From: Riptortus pedestris
Lineage: Eukaryota > Arthropoda > Insecta > Hemiptera > Alydidae
Length of the DNA stretch: 64,000 nucleotides
Assembly (NCBI GenBank): GCA_019009955.1
Contig: CM032233.1
Coordinates: 11,565,001-11,629,000, forward strand
Direction: 5' to 3'
Under the pieces are notes generated by a model, which was not told the DNA's origin, made no database searches, and saw only the letters and a list, made by a program, of their open reading frames with translations. This document shows, piece by piece, positions 37,800 to 50,900 of this stretch. Each line of letters starts with the position of its first letter. Position 1 is the stretch's first letter. Position numbers and translations under genes: made by a program.

Positions 37800-38810
37800 A
37801 CTATGAATTCTGACCCATTCCTTTTAGATATATCAGTTTTATTTTTTGATGAAACATTAGCATATCAAATTAATTAGTATTAAGTGTAAAACAAAGAGAT
37901 CCTATTTTGAAAAATAACTTAGGCCTAACAATATTTTTGATATAGTTACACTATGATTCAGAAAAGATGTCAAATTATGCCATAAGCAAAATGTGACATT
38001 TTTCCAGATAGTTCGTTAGAAAAAATATTATGAGACCATGGTATACTGTTGGAAGATTATTTTGAATATTTTATTATGAATATAGCTGATTAACCCTCCA
38101 AATACCAAGGTCTTCAGAAAACGTTTTAAAAATTGGGAGTACTACTGAGGCACAATGGTAATAATCAACATTTATCTCTCAATTCGTTTAGTTAGGAGTA
38201 TAATTTTAGAAACCAAAGACCAAATACCTCAAAGGTTTTTTATTTTAAGAGAAAAAAATTAAAACTGTTATGTTTTTAATTGTTAACAAAATTTACTTTA
38301 ACATTGTCTCTGTTAACCCTTTGTTAAAAAATTTACATCTTAAGTTTATCTCATGGAAGGAATAATTAAGAACTTTCTAGAACTCCGATTTATAGCTTTA
38401 AGGTCTTCTTAGATCTAATTTTCCAAAACAGATCACCAGCTTCAACTGGAAAAGAGGAAGTGCTCTGACTGCTACAGGAGTATTCCAGCACAGGAGGCCA
38501 CCTCACTCCTACAGAAGCCCACTTGCTGCAAAGGGCTAAAGTCACTAACTATTAGACCAATATTGTCTAAACCTTCTTTTCTAATACTGTAGATGGTAAT
38601 AACAAATTTTAGTTGTGCATTTTCAACTTTAACTTTAGCTCTACTGTTTTACGAAGGATATAATAACATGATCTGTTTTCTGAGCACAATGAATGTTCCA
38701 ATCAACCAAGTGGACAAAAAAAAAGTGGAGCCAAACAAAGGTACCAAACTAAACCAACAAAAAAAGGGACTAAAAGCTGATGTGACAAACGTTTTCTAGA
38801 AAGAGGCTGT

Positions 38811-39259
38811 TGTTACGGCCCATTTTTATCGTCGCCGAAGACGGGTGATGTAGACGGAGGACAGAGAGGAGTGTCCTGCTCGGGGCTGGCTGTGCGAGTG
38901 ACGAGAACAAGAAGCGATCGCCGGGGACATTGTGAGCAGGAGACAGAAGCGTCCACTTCCAGCTCGAGTGAGGGTTTGGCTCCCGACAAACGCTTTGACG
39001 AATCAGAGTTTAATTCAGTCGGAAGACAAGCAGTTATTTCATCGTACGAAAGGTACCAAGGTATAGTTATTGTGTGTACACAATCAATTAAAAGAAAAGG
39101 CCTATTAATTTGTATTTAAAAGTCCCCATGGGAAGTATTGTTCAATCATTTATTTATTTAGTATTTTCATTTTACTGTTCAAGTGATAATTGTAGTTGAT
39201 TTATTGTAAATAAACTGATTTATTTTAAAACACTGGTTGCGTTGTTACCTTTGATAACA
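38811..39259 (+). mobile_element. LTR of a retrotransposon, with primer-binding site remnant
   Basis: Begins TGTTACGGCCC and ends GATAACA (TGTTA/TAACA inverted ends). It has a GC-rich first half, an AATAAA-type signal near 39206 and, 7 bp past its end, TGGCGCCC (39267-39274), the start of a tRNA-primed minus-strand primer-binding site. No gag or pol follows: at about 39280 the sequence becomes ordinary AT-rich DNA. It is therefore a truncated insertion, probably Gypsy-type. The open frame inside it (38871-39119) is probably spurious. Confidence 0.75.
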
Positions 39260-39782
39260 AACAATGTGGCGCCCTTAATATATTTATTTCTGCCTATTGA
39301 TATGAGGATAGTTAAATTTAACTAATAAACCCACACCCTTCTCCACTGAGCAGGGCTGTATTGTTACCCAGTCTGTGGGGTAACACTGGTTCAAACAAGC
39401 ACACTGGAAATACCATGGGAGTTCTCCAGGAACCCATGTCATGATTGCTATTTTCAATTGAAATTTCAAATAATCTAAAGTTTCCAGAAAAAGAACAGAT
39501 AATTTGAGACTAAGTAAATAAAAATAAATAGATACAAATTTTACTAAATATAAAGGACCAGTTTTTAAATTATTTGTATTTGAAGGGTTAATAGCATAAT
39601 AGTTGGTATATATATAAAATTTGCCAAGATACTGAAGTTAACTGAGGACAACTTTTAAATACTTCAACATATAAAAAGTAAAACGAGAAATAAATAACTA
39701 GAGTAAGAATATAGAAATAGACATCCTTAAAGATCTATGTTACTTGTTAACACGATTATTAAGAAAAAGTTAAAAATCGAAT

Positions 39783-39919
39783 TGTTTCTTTGAGGGAAAA
39801 CGTTTTTCAGGCCTGCTGGGACTTCAATCCATACAGCCAAGGTATATAGGCCAGTACTTTGCCTACTAGAGAACTCTCCGAATACGATGACCCACATCAA
39901 ATCGTTTGAAGAGAGACTG
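39783..39919 (-). repeat. tRNA-like SINE copy, minus orientation
   Basis: On the minus strand it has CTTCAAACGATTTGATG, a box A-like TAGGCAAAGTACTGG, a box B-like GGATTGAAGTCCCAGC and the tail CTGAAAAACGTTTTCCCTC. The same order of motifs occurs on the plus strand at 40446-40575. Confidence 0.6.
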
Positions 39920-39959
39920 TTAAGGCTTAAAGTACAACATGATGCTACAGTCCTTGAAG

Positions 39960-40314
39960 GACCTGGGCCTCTGCCTCCTCCATTTTTACCTTTCCTCATT
40001 CTTCCCAGCCAGACTTCTCCAATTATGGATTCCCAACCTCTTCAAGTCCTCCAGCTCATTAAGCTACCATTATCTAGGCCTACCTCTTTACCTACTTCCT
40101 CCTTGTCTACGATATAGCACCTACCGATGGCTTCCATTCTTTTAACATGTCCCAGCCACCACAGCCCATACAATTCCTTTAATTTGGCATTGCATCTGTG
40201 CTACTCCTAACAGTTTCTTTGCAGATTACTTAATACACAGACCATCAATGCCCTCCTGTTTTATTTTGCGAGATTCTATATTTCACTACCATACAAGACC
40301 ACGGTTCAAATCAC

Positions 40315-40320
<6 letters not shown>
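39960..40320 (-). pseudogene. Non-LTR retrotransposon ORF2 C-terminal relic
   Basis: Minus-strand frames read LWWLGHVKRMEAIGRCYIVD and, after a frameshift, LEDLKRLGIHNWRSLAGKNE. These match the conserved tail RW-GHV-RM ... DLK-LG--NW of endonuclease/reverse transcriptase non-LTR elements. It is broken by a stop and a frameshift, and the catalytic domains are absent. Confidence 0.7.

Positions 40321-40398
<78 letters not shown>
40318..40398. repeat. (CT)n(TA)n compound microsatellite
   Basis: About 14 CT units followed directly by about 25 TA units, next to the 5' side of the LINE tail relic. Confidence 0.95.
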
Positions 40399-40400
<2 letters not shown>

Positions 40401-40445
40401 TGAGTTTTGCTTTCTGAGAAAAGTAAACTGATATTAACTGTACTT

Positions 40446-40575
40446 CTTCAAACGATGAATGGGAGGGGTTGTACTAGCTGGTACCCGAGTCTGTAGCTTA
40501 GTTGGTAAAGAACAGGTCTAAACACACAAAATACCTTGATTTGAGTTCCAGCATGTTTGAAAAACTTTTTCTCAA
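40446..40575 (+). repeat. tRNA-like SINE copy, plus orientation
   Basis: CTTCAAACGATGAATGG, box A-like TGTAGCTTAGTTGGTAAAG, box B-like TTTGAGTTCCAGC, tail TTTGAAAAACTTTTTCTC. It matches the inverted copy at 39783-39919, so the LINE tail and a (CT)n(TA)n tract are bracketed by an inverted SINE pair. Confidence 0.6.
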
Positions 40576-42433
40576 AATAATAAAATTATTAGCTATTTAC
40601 TGGTCATGTATTCTGTCCATAAAATTAATAAAATATAGAATAAAGAATATGATTTCTAAAATAAATCACAATTCGAGTTTTTCTTATATATAAATAACAG
40701 TAATTCATTGTAATTATTAAATAATTAAAATTTGAAATAATCTAGTTATACATTAAATTTAAAAACCAAAGATAATTAACAAACTTATATACAAATTTAA
40801 TCAACCAATAATCAATAAAAGATGTCCATACTTCTGCAATATTAAGAATTGGAAATCATAGAAAAGCTGTTGAATGAGATTTGATGGCTCACAATAGAAG
40901 GAACACATAGTGCTCATTTAATCAATTCACTAAAGAAAACTTTTAAGTGCAATAATAAATAAGGGTGAATAAATAACAAGTTATTTTCAATGTTTCTCAG
41001 GACTGTATAATAGCCCTAAGTAGTATAACTGAATATCGTTGTTAAAACTTTAAATTTGGAGCGAATGATTATAAAAATTACAGTCATCAAGTATAACTAA
41101 CTAATAGCACCAAGAATAGTTAATTCAAACAATGAGCACAATACTCAAATAAATGCATAATAAAAACATAGCTTTCACTATGTTCTTCCCTAGAAACAAA
41201 ATTAACAACATAATGCGACATTAATGTCTTTTAATGGCATATTAAATCTAATATTTGACTAATAAAGCCAATAAATAACTATATAGAATCTAACAAACTT
41301 TCAATTTAAACCATTAAAATACATTAAAATAAAATAATAATTTATTTTTCATGTATTAAAAATAAATGTTTATAATCTGGGGAACAAAATGAAACTTTTT
41401 TTTTCCTTATTTTTTTGGCACATGAATTAAATAAGTGATTTCACAGCTGAATTCAAATATGTAATCAGTATTCCTCCATCATATAGTGTTACTGTGATGC
41501 TGAGTTTAGTTTAGAAAAGAAGGATTACATACTTCGAAATAATCATGACAGTTTTTAATTTTCATCTGAACTTCAAATCAGGAATGTTTCTTTTCTGCAC
41601 CCAGCAGTCATCAGCAAGCATTCATCTATTGCATTTTCCTTGGAATGTGTTTTTATGGTTGAAAAATATTGATGAAACTGACCCCCACTCCAAATTCATC
41701 AATGACCTGGCTGAGTTTGTGAGGGAAATGCACTTTCAAAGACATATTACACCCCAGTTTATTGTAGAATTTAATAGATAATTTGTAATTCATTTAATTT
41801 TTCTGGTTAAACAATGTCATTTGATCTAGTGGTTCACATATGGCCAGAGTCTAAGCCATTCATCTTTCAGAAATTTAAAGTTGCTCAATATATACCTTCA
41901 GACCCACTTTACCTCTAAAATTAATTTATAACATTTCCCAAATACTGAAGTCAAACTTCATCAATGATATTTATTAAATGTCAAAGCTCTAAAGAATACA
42001 CACCTCCATTGCAGGCAGTGTGCATTTGCACACTACTCAGTACATGAAATACACAACCAAGTATTACAAGTCAAAAGAAAATATAATAATACAAGAACAC
42101 TGGATGAATGCCTGCTTAAAGCTGGTTTGCTTTTAGAATAAATGTAAGTGGTTGGCAATAAATTGGTAACATGGCTATCCCATAAGCCTTCCTTGTTATG
42201 TGAGTAATATTATAATATAATACTGTTATGTGTACAACAGTAAGTAGTTGTGAAAATACCACAATAATGTAAGAAAATAATAACAAAAAATAAGAAAGTG
42301 CAAAACTATATGTATTAGAGAGAATATGATTATCCAATTGCATATTTTAAATCCGCTTAAAGAACTATATCTAAAACACAACAAATAATCCATATGCCAA
42401 AAGATGTGTTTACCAGTTGTTTTGTTTTTCATT

Positions 42434-42563
42434 TTAAGGCTTTAAGGCCTCAACAACTTTCCTCGCTTGGACTCTAATATCTTCATTTAAATGGTGGCTC
42501 ATCAAAGTAAAGGCTTTGCTACAAAGTTTCTCTTGAATATTAACTCCAAAAATGGCTGCATAC
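42434..42563 (-). CDS. Exon 8: ARM C terminus and stop
   Basis: Acceptor TTGTAG|G. Encodes residues 441-483 ending KVVEALKP and a TAA stop at 42434-42436. The last helix (HHLNEDIRVQARKVVEAL) fits a final ARM helix. Confidence 0.8.
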
Positions 42564-44875
42564 CTACAACAAACATAAGATCCATGTTAAGAGTGAAGGA
42601 TTGAATATATTGGCTCGTTAATACAATCCTATAATGAAACAAAGTAGCTCTTAATCTTTTGTTATCAAAGGAAGATCACAATTCCTCTTAGGATCACGAG
42701 TATTTGTAATATACTCTCAAATAAAATTAAGGGCATATTTAGAAGTGAAATTTAAGTGTGTAGAGCTGCTTAAAAGGAGATTTCTTGAAAGAGTAAAGTA
42801 TATGACAGACCCTATTTGGCAGAGATTCTAGTTAACATTCTTCCAGAGCCCTCCTAAGATAGATCATTTGCTGTGCCAGCATCTTATTTGCCATATTCTT
42901 TCAAACATCCCCCCCCCCAAAAAAAAAAAACAAGGACCATTAAGACCTTTCAAGGAATGTTACATAATATCTCTTTTCACTAACACTCATCATGCAGCTC
43001 TTTGTTGTACAATAAATCTGCTTTGTGGTTTCCCTCACAAGCTTGTCGATTCCAAAATAAAACAAATTTGGCTTTACTGACTTCTTTGTCAGTGCCAGCA
43101 GCTGCATATACATAGCAAGGTCCAGGAAATGGCAACAAATATAAACAAGTTTCCCCAGTTCCACGTCACCAGGAACCTGAAGAGTATATAAAGCTTGTTA
43201 AAATGTGACTCATTATGTTCCAAGTTTGTTCAAATGGGCTTCATACTCTTATGACAAACTCAATACTTATAAATATATACATATATATGACTTGTCCAAC
43301 ACTGAAGGGCGACTGCGTCCAAGGTTGTGCTAAAATATCATAATTTTGTGACACTTTGTGTAAAACACCTGTGTATTGGAACAAATCAATTTTCTTTCTC
43401 TTACTTATATATTTAGCCTCTTCTGTGCTATATAGCTACTGGGACATGTTATCTGCAGGTTACTACCCTTTTCTAGTCAGGGTGGGATTAGCGATTTTAT
43501 TTAATGGCTTTGCCACATAATAAATTCCTAGTGCCCAGGTAAGAATCAATCTCACAACTCTGGGTTAAACAAGTGAGGTTAAGACCAACACCGTAACTCA
43601 CATGGCTATCCTGAGCCCCAATAGTTTAAAGGCTATGTCATTAACTGACTAATGTCTGCCATGGTTGGAAGTGGCATTGAATACAGTTTTACAGCTTCTA
43701 GCCACTCTAGGAATAGCGAGGAGTATACGCTTCCTAGGAGCTAAACTTCATTGTACAAATTAGACAGGCTATAAGGGATTCTTTCATATCTTCCTTCCAA
43801 AAATACACCTCTTATTGTTTATAACCAATAAGCACCCAACATTATAAAATAAATAACATGCAGAAAATACAGAGAAACCCCAATAAACTAAGATTATTCA
43901 AAATCTTAGCTCTGTAATTAACCATTATTGCAGCTTTGATTTCTTAATCAAATTAAAATATAAATAAGATACATAAATTAAGAATGAAAATAGAAGAGAA
44001 TATACAATTATTATATACTCACATAGTGTCGGGTGATGGGGCTTTATCTTCAAGGGGCAAGTCTAGAATTGGATCAATGTGCAATCTCCGGACTCCCTGA
44101 GTCAAATTAGCCAGCAAAGTTACAATTCGAAGCAAAATATCTTCATTAGTTGTCATATCTAATAAATGGAGGAGCTTCTTAGGAGCCTAAAAATCATGAA
44201 ACACATTAAAATATATAAAAATTCCTGAGGCTTAGGACAAATGCATATTTTATTTACTAATTTAATAAATGATTAAAATTAATAAAACACATAAACTATC
44301 AAGGGCTAGTTAATTTAGTGATTCACTCAAAGAATAAGTTAACGTAAACTAAATCTGAAGTATTCAACTTTCATATTTCACAATAGTTATCATTTCTAGT
44401 GATGGTACATTTCCTGCAGGGCAATCAATACTCTAATGATATACTGGGGGAAAAAAAATGTAATTTTTGGTTTTCGGGTAATTTATACCCCCACCCCTAT
44501 TGGTCTGAATTCAGCCATTAATGAACTAGATCTCTATTTTTATGTAAAATGTTTAAATACTGAATTTGGTAAAGATCAACAAAAATTGCGGCTTCAAGAG
44601 TGTTAACAGACATATATATATTCTTCATCTCCTGGGTAGGATTGATGGACATTTGAAGAAATCCTAACTTTTGAAGATCCCTCATAAAAAGTGTCTTTTA
44701 TTTGTACAATGCATATTATGAAAGAAATTTGATCAATAAGCACATTTTTAAGGTATACATTTTGGAAGTCCTCCACTGAAAAATAGGTACATTGTACTAC
44801 AATCAAGCAGTTGAGAAGAAAATTAAAAACTGACTGGGCAGATAAATACTTTAATAATGTAAAATACTGATTGTA

Positions 44876-44925
<50 letters not shown>

Positions 44926-47900
44926 AATTAGCAAATGACAGAAGGTCCTTCTATTAGAATTTTGTACAATATACCAATAGTCTACTATTGAAGTGGAAAT
45001 TAAAAATAAATATGATTACAAATGTTGATTACATGTGCAGCAAGAAGACTTGGAATCATGTCGTCATTACAAGACAGATTAACTAAAACCCGTAGAGCCT
45101 GAAGCTTAATAGGGCTGGAAGCTGTGTCGACAAGGTTGTACAAATGATGCAAAATAGGGCAATATTCTTCATGCCAGTCAGAGAGCACAGCCATGTTTGT
45201 AAGTGTTGCTAATGCTTGTAACGTGAGTTTTTCAGATGGTTGATCCAATAATATTGAATTCAAAACTGGAATTGAATCCTGAAATGTTTTTCTTAGTTAA
45301 TACAACAAATTAAGAATTTTTCAATAATGATAAATATTAAAATTTAAAAAAAAAAAAAATCATACTTTTAGTTCCTTTAAATTATCACTATTTAAGGATA
45401 AGTTGCCAAGAGCAGTGATAGCAGAAAGCTGAACTGAAGGTCGATAATGAGTTAACAACCGCTGTACCCTTATCAAACATCCTACTTCTCGGAGTGTCAC
45501 CTAAAAATAAAATATAATATGATAAGCATTTATTAGTTTTAAAAATTTTTAATACAATTATTACGACTTTCCAAAATAATTAAGTTCAACAAACTCTAAA
45601 GCAAATTCCCACAAGCACATTATGTATGGGAGGATCAAAACTCACTTGATTAGCTGGTATAGTAGCACCATTACTTATAGTTGTCAATGTCCTTTCAAGT
45701 AATGCAGCATCATTACTTTGCAAAAGAATGGCTAAACTCTTCGCATCGTGGCGAGGTATCTCTCTAAAAACAATTAGACTTTTAAACGGAGTCAAGGGGA
45801 AGTGGCATCTTACAACTAGCACCATCTAAGTATTATTCCAGTTAAAATTAAGACCAGATTTGCTGTTGGCACAGATACGATGATAAGTTTTCACCAAGGA
45901 GGGGCAAACTGCACTGAGAGTGGGAATGGGGTCCTTGAGTTGGAGGTTGTTTTAACTAAGTTACATTCAATAACAGACCCCATTCATTTATCCTAACAAC
46001 TCCCTACCATGTCCAGCATCATAATTCACAGTTTGATGAATACCGCATTCTATAAATTTGTATCTACCTCCCTTATTACACATGAGATGAATTAAAATTT
46101 AAGTATTACTATATCATTTATATTAAATTTCAAAAGGGCAATACACCCTCGTCTCAACCAATGAAATTCTTATTAATAATTTATTATTATTACTTATTTG
46201 GTTACGAATATTAAACAATTGTAGTTATTCTCATTTAACTTATGTTACTAATTTTACTCCTAAAATACCTCATAAACACCTTCTAACTCCCTGTTCTCCT
46301 ACGACAGATGGATTTGTACACTTTCCGTGCTTATGAGGACGCCTCATCGATATGTACACTCTAGTTTAAAGTTTCCCCATTCGTACTTATCTTGTAATAT
46401 GTATAAAAAAATTCCCCCATGTCAGCTATTTTAAGTATTTATTTTCTTGAAACATTAGGAAAAAACCATGGTGGAAAGTAACCGAGAGAGGCACAGAGAT
46501 TGATTTTTTTTTTTCCAAATACATCAAACAATTGATATAGTATATATAAGTATAGAAGTATAAGTAAGAATATGAAATGGCTAGTTTATGACAGAACCAA
46601 AACTAATTTAACTACAAGATACAGGCATCAGATATTGATAATGATGATTTTCTAAATAATATAACATTACTATATCCTAGGTTTTGTATGTATATAACAA
46701 ATAATGAATCATGTATTACATAATATGCCCACTACTGCCTTGGGATTAAATTTCGATTATGGATTTAAGAAAGATTAAAGGACTTTCATGTGTTGTCAAC
46801 ATTAGTATATTTTACCTACAAAAAAGAATTTAATCTAATTATATGGCTCCATGTGGCTGGCTCTGCCACACTAAATTTTCATTATTTTTTATCAAATTCT
46901 GACTCTAAATAACTTCAATGCATTGATTACTACTTAAACGGTTTTGATAATTAAATGGCATTAAACTAAATTTGAATAAGAAAACTATATTACTACTGAG
47001 ACTGTTGAAAAATTGCTTATGAAACTTAAGTGCATAGTGGTTCTACTCTCTTTTACACAACTTATAACTGTAACTATTGGGCAGCTATAAATTGGTGAAG
47101 AATACTACCAGTATTTTAGTAATTCTAGGAAATAATGACAAACTTTGTATTAGTGAATCCTCAAAACTAACACATTCCACTTTTAGAATTTGCCTTACCT
47201 TTTGGATGTGGTAATTTCTTCTTAATTGACATGATGTTAGTTACTAACATACATCAGTCACAACCTAATAGGTTGACACTAAGTTCAAGACTAAACGAAA
47301 GAATAAAAGTTTTCTAAATAAGTAGCAAGTTAAAACCATGAATATACCTTTGTTGCTGAGCAATTTTGTCTAAATTCAATTTAAGCTGTTGCTCCTTTTC
47401 CTTCAAGATTTCTGGTTCTCGAGAATTCTGGTCTAAATAAGCTTCAGGACTGTGGGACTGGGCTCTTGACCGCATCGACCTCCGAGTACCTCTTTTACTC
47501 TTTGGCGAAGAGAGAGGAATGTCTCCACACTTCACAGCAAGCATTGGTAAATTTTCACTAGAGCGGCTTGTCAGGATATGTCTCATATCAACTGGTGAAA
47601 GAATTCTGGGGGAACTCCAAGGAGAGCACTGAAACCAAAAATTAAAATATATATATACACATACAAACAAATCCTAAGAATAATAAAACAATGTAAACAA
47701 AAAATATAAAAATAAGTTGGTAACAAATTTATAAATTGTTTTTCCAATGGATGTGTTTTCCTGGAAAATTCTGGTTTTTGAATAAAGGAAAATAAGATTT
47801 TTCTAAGGCACTCATAATAAAAAATTAATGAGGAATATAATTTCCTTTTATTAGTTTTTATCTCTTTTCAAGATGGGAATTTGTGGCTTCCATTTTAGTA

Positions 47901-50900
47901 AAGAAGATCCTTTTTTGGAGGCTATAAACATGGACAGTACTTGACGGGAATCCAAAAAAATTGGTGGAAAATACTGGTAACTGGGTAGTGGCGAATCCAA
48001 CGAACATGGAGAGTGCGAGAGAATTTCTCAGCCTAGCTCTAGCTGTTTTCTAATGAGTTGGAAAATCTTATGAGATGGTCAAGATCAAGTTCGTTAATGG
48101 CTGAAATCCGACCAGTGGGAGATTTTGAAAATTCTTAATATCTCTGTTTTTATGCGCGCGGATTGAAAAATTTTATAGAACCAATCTTAATGCAAATGTC
48201 ATGTTTCATAAATGCTATTTGCACACTATCTTGATAACTAACCGAGATATTTGCATTTTTTGTTTTAGACACTTATTCATGCCACATTAAAAAAAGCTGT
48301 TATATTATGAAGTATTTTATTTGAAGCTTACAATACCAAATATTGTTCTCATTAAACTTTTACGTTTTGGGACAAATGCAAATACGTGGTGCACTTCAGC
48401 TTAGCTAATGCAGCCCCTGCGTGACGGACCTTATTTTCTTTAGAGAAAGTAGCAATTGGTTTTGGTCACATGACAAACTTACACACCCTGTATGTGAGAC
48501 TTCATTCTGCTAAAGGTTTCCACACAGACTTGCTTTATTTCCACATGTTGCCAGATCATAAACAGCATTTTAGGGCATATGATTTGAAACTAATATCTAT
48601 TCCTTTAAATTCTAGGCGTCAAAGAAAAACTACTAATTAAACAGCTCCTATGTGAGGGATATTTTCTGTTCATAAGTAATTCCTCTGATACAAGCAATGA
48701 GTAGATATATGATTACAAGGATATATAAAGGGGATTAACATAGGTCTAAAACAAAATAATTCCAATAATGGAATAACTCCATGAATATCAAAGTTATATA
48801 TAACAAAAAATAATAAAAAAAGAGAGAGACAATAACAAAAAAAAAATGTAGGTATAACTACTAGATCGAAAGGATATTTCATGACACATTTTCTGATGTG
48901 TCACATAATAGCATATATATTTATTATTTTACATTTCCTTTAATCTGAATCTCCCTTCCTCTAGGTATTACCATACCCATTAACAAATCAAGCCTCTGAA
49001 TACCATAATATACTTAAATATCGACCTTAGCAATAATTAAGTAAACATCAATACAGCTTCATGTCATTTGTGATGGTACCACAAGGCTACTTCAATTCCA
49101 ATATGTTTCTATCTTTGAAATGGCCTAAGAACAATAGGAATAATAACTTTAATGAAATAATAGCTTAAATGGAAAATAATCAAAGTAGGACTGGATACCT
49201 GAATAAGGATGGAAATGAAAAATTTAAATAACATTGTTAATTGAGTGAGCTATGAACACTGAAATAAATGAACCAGATAGATTTTGGAATAGGAGCTATC
49301 ATCAGAAAATAAGAATGGACAAGGACGAAATAAATGGAAGGCCTTTACAGGGTGATATATGCTGGAAGAAAGAAGAGAGAAATTCTTGGAGGTAACTTTA
49401 ATTGGGAAACCTGCAAAAGAAGAAACAATTTTGGGTATAATCATTCTTCAAGCCTCATTAATATTTCTCAAATTCCACTATGAGCTGGATAATAAGATAT
49501 TCAAACAGGAAATATTTACACTAAATAGTAGCATAATAGTCACTAATTTAGCATATATTCTGATCGGTAATAAAAATTAACCATGATAATTGGTAAAAAA
49601 AAGAATGTTAAAAAGACAAGATTTATTCACCTTTGAAGGACCCAGTAACAAGGAAAAGAGATAATAAAATTAATATGTTGATAGTAATAAAATATTTTAA
49701 TATAAGTTAAACACTTAGATGGTTAAGTTGATAGTACACAAATGTTATGATCAAGATACAACTGACAAAACAAATGCTTTAATTTATCAAATACTAATAA
49801 TTTAATTTTTACGTTGTATTTTTCCATATGTATTGCAAGCTTTCATTAGAAGTGGTCATTTTTTTTTTTTGTAAAACAGGGATTAAACTTTAAATTCTGA
49901 AATAAATCATAATGTATCATTATGTATGGACTAATAGTTCAAATAGGTTTGGACATCCTGCATTTTAGGTGTCCATCAGTTTGTGCAAGTAATACGCTGA
50001 GTTACTTACAACCTTGTGTAATAAAATGTCCTGATCAAGCTTTATTTCTCTTGTTTGGTTAAACTTACAATAAAGCATCTTCTGAGGAAGACATTTTTTA
50101 TATCAGAGGCAAATGAAACATCATTTGGATGTCATTCACTGATTTTCTGGAAGAGCAGAGAAACAATTAGCAGATATTTCACATATACGATTAACAGATC
50201 CACCACAGGTAACTGATAACCATTATGAATGCAGGGTAAAGATACTTCGGTGAAACTTGCATTGATTTAGTATATTTTAAATTAGAAACTCTATTATTTT
50301 ATTTACTCTATTTCACATTTACAAGCACTGTAGCACATAACTGTTACTGTTCAACAATTTATAAGTAAGAGACATAATTATTGCCCTGTATCCTAGGGTT
50401 AGTGGACTGACAACAGGAATCCCTTGATCCTACAACCAAGCTCTTTATAACAACACACATTCAAACACTGAATAATTTTCTATCTATTATTCACAACAAC
50501 ACAAATCGTAACACTCATCGAAAATAAGGCTTTCCCTTGAGAAAACAAGTACTTATTATATATAAATATATATTGCTCTTGTGTAAAATGACTAGATTTG
50601 TGAATAAGTCATTAGTTTCAAGAAATTCTGCAACTACCTAGAAGATGCAAGACAACATAAGACAGACAATGGACGGAGAAAATGTCAGCACAAGATCACA
50701 GGATTATAGAAAAAGGAGTATACTCACCCCTCAAAACAAAAGTCCATCAACATGAATGGCTACCATTCCAATGTAATTCTGAAATATAGGAAAAGGAAGA
50801 TGAGATTGGAAGGCCGGCAGATGAGTAGTGAGGTGCTCATCCAATGTCCTTTTCATGTACACTTGGGCAGGGCTAGATACAAGATTTAGATAGATAACTT

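Larger units (their letters stand above)
25830..42433 (-). other. 16.6 kb repeat-poor AT-rich region downstream of the ARM gene; possible long 3' UTR
   Basis: No coding exon is recognised and very few transposons. Those seen are the relic at 32880-33182, the LTR at 38811-39259, the LINE/SINE cluster at 39783-40575 and a (TA)n at 34999-35054. The nearest AATAAA on the gene strand is at 41970-41975, about 460 bp after the stop. A tandem AATAAATAAA lies at 25833-25842, exactly where the transposon-dense region begins. Either may end the transcript. Calling this 3' UTR is inference; an unrelated intergenic region or an unseen noncoding gene are alternatives. Confidence 0.45.

Noticed and set aside
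38871..39119. 82-residue frame of normal composition
   Set aside because: It lies entirely inside the LTR at 38811-39259 and resembles no protein; it is open because the LTR half is GC-rich.
39783..40575. tRNA genes
   Set aside because: Box A and B motifs are present, but acceptor and anticodon stems do not form and the sequences recur with a shared non-tRNA tail, so they are SINEs. The same holds for 43437-43625.
47314..47670. 118-residue frame read as a stand-alone gene
   Set aside because: Only 47348-47628 is coding (exon 3); the ends run past the acceptor and donor into the introns.
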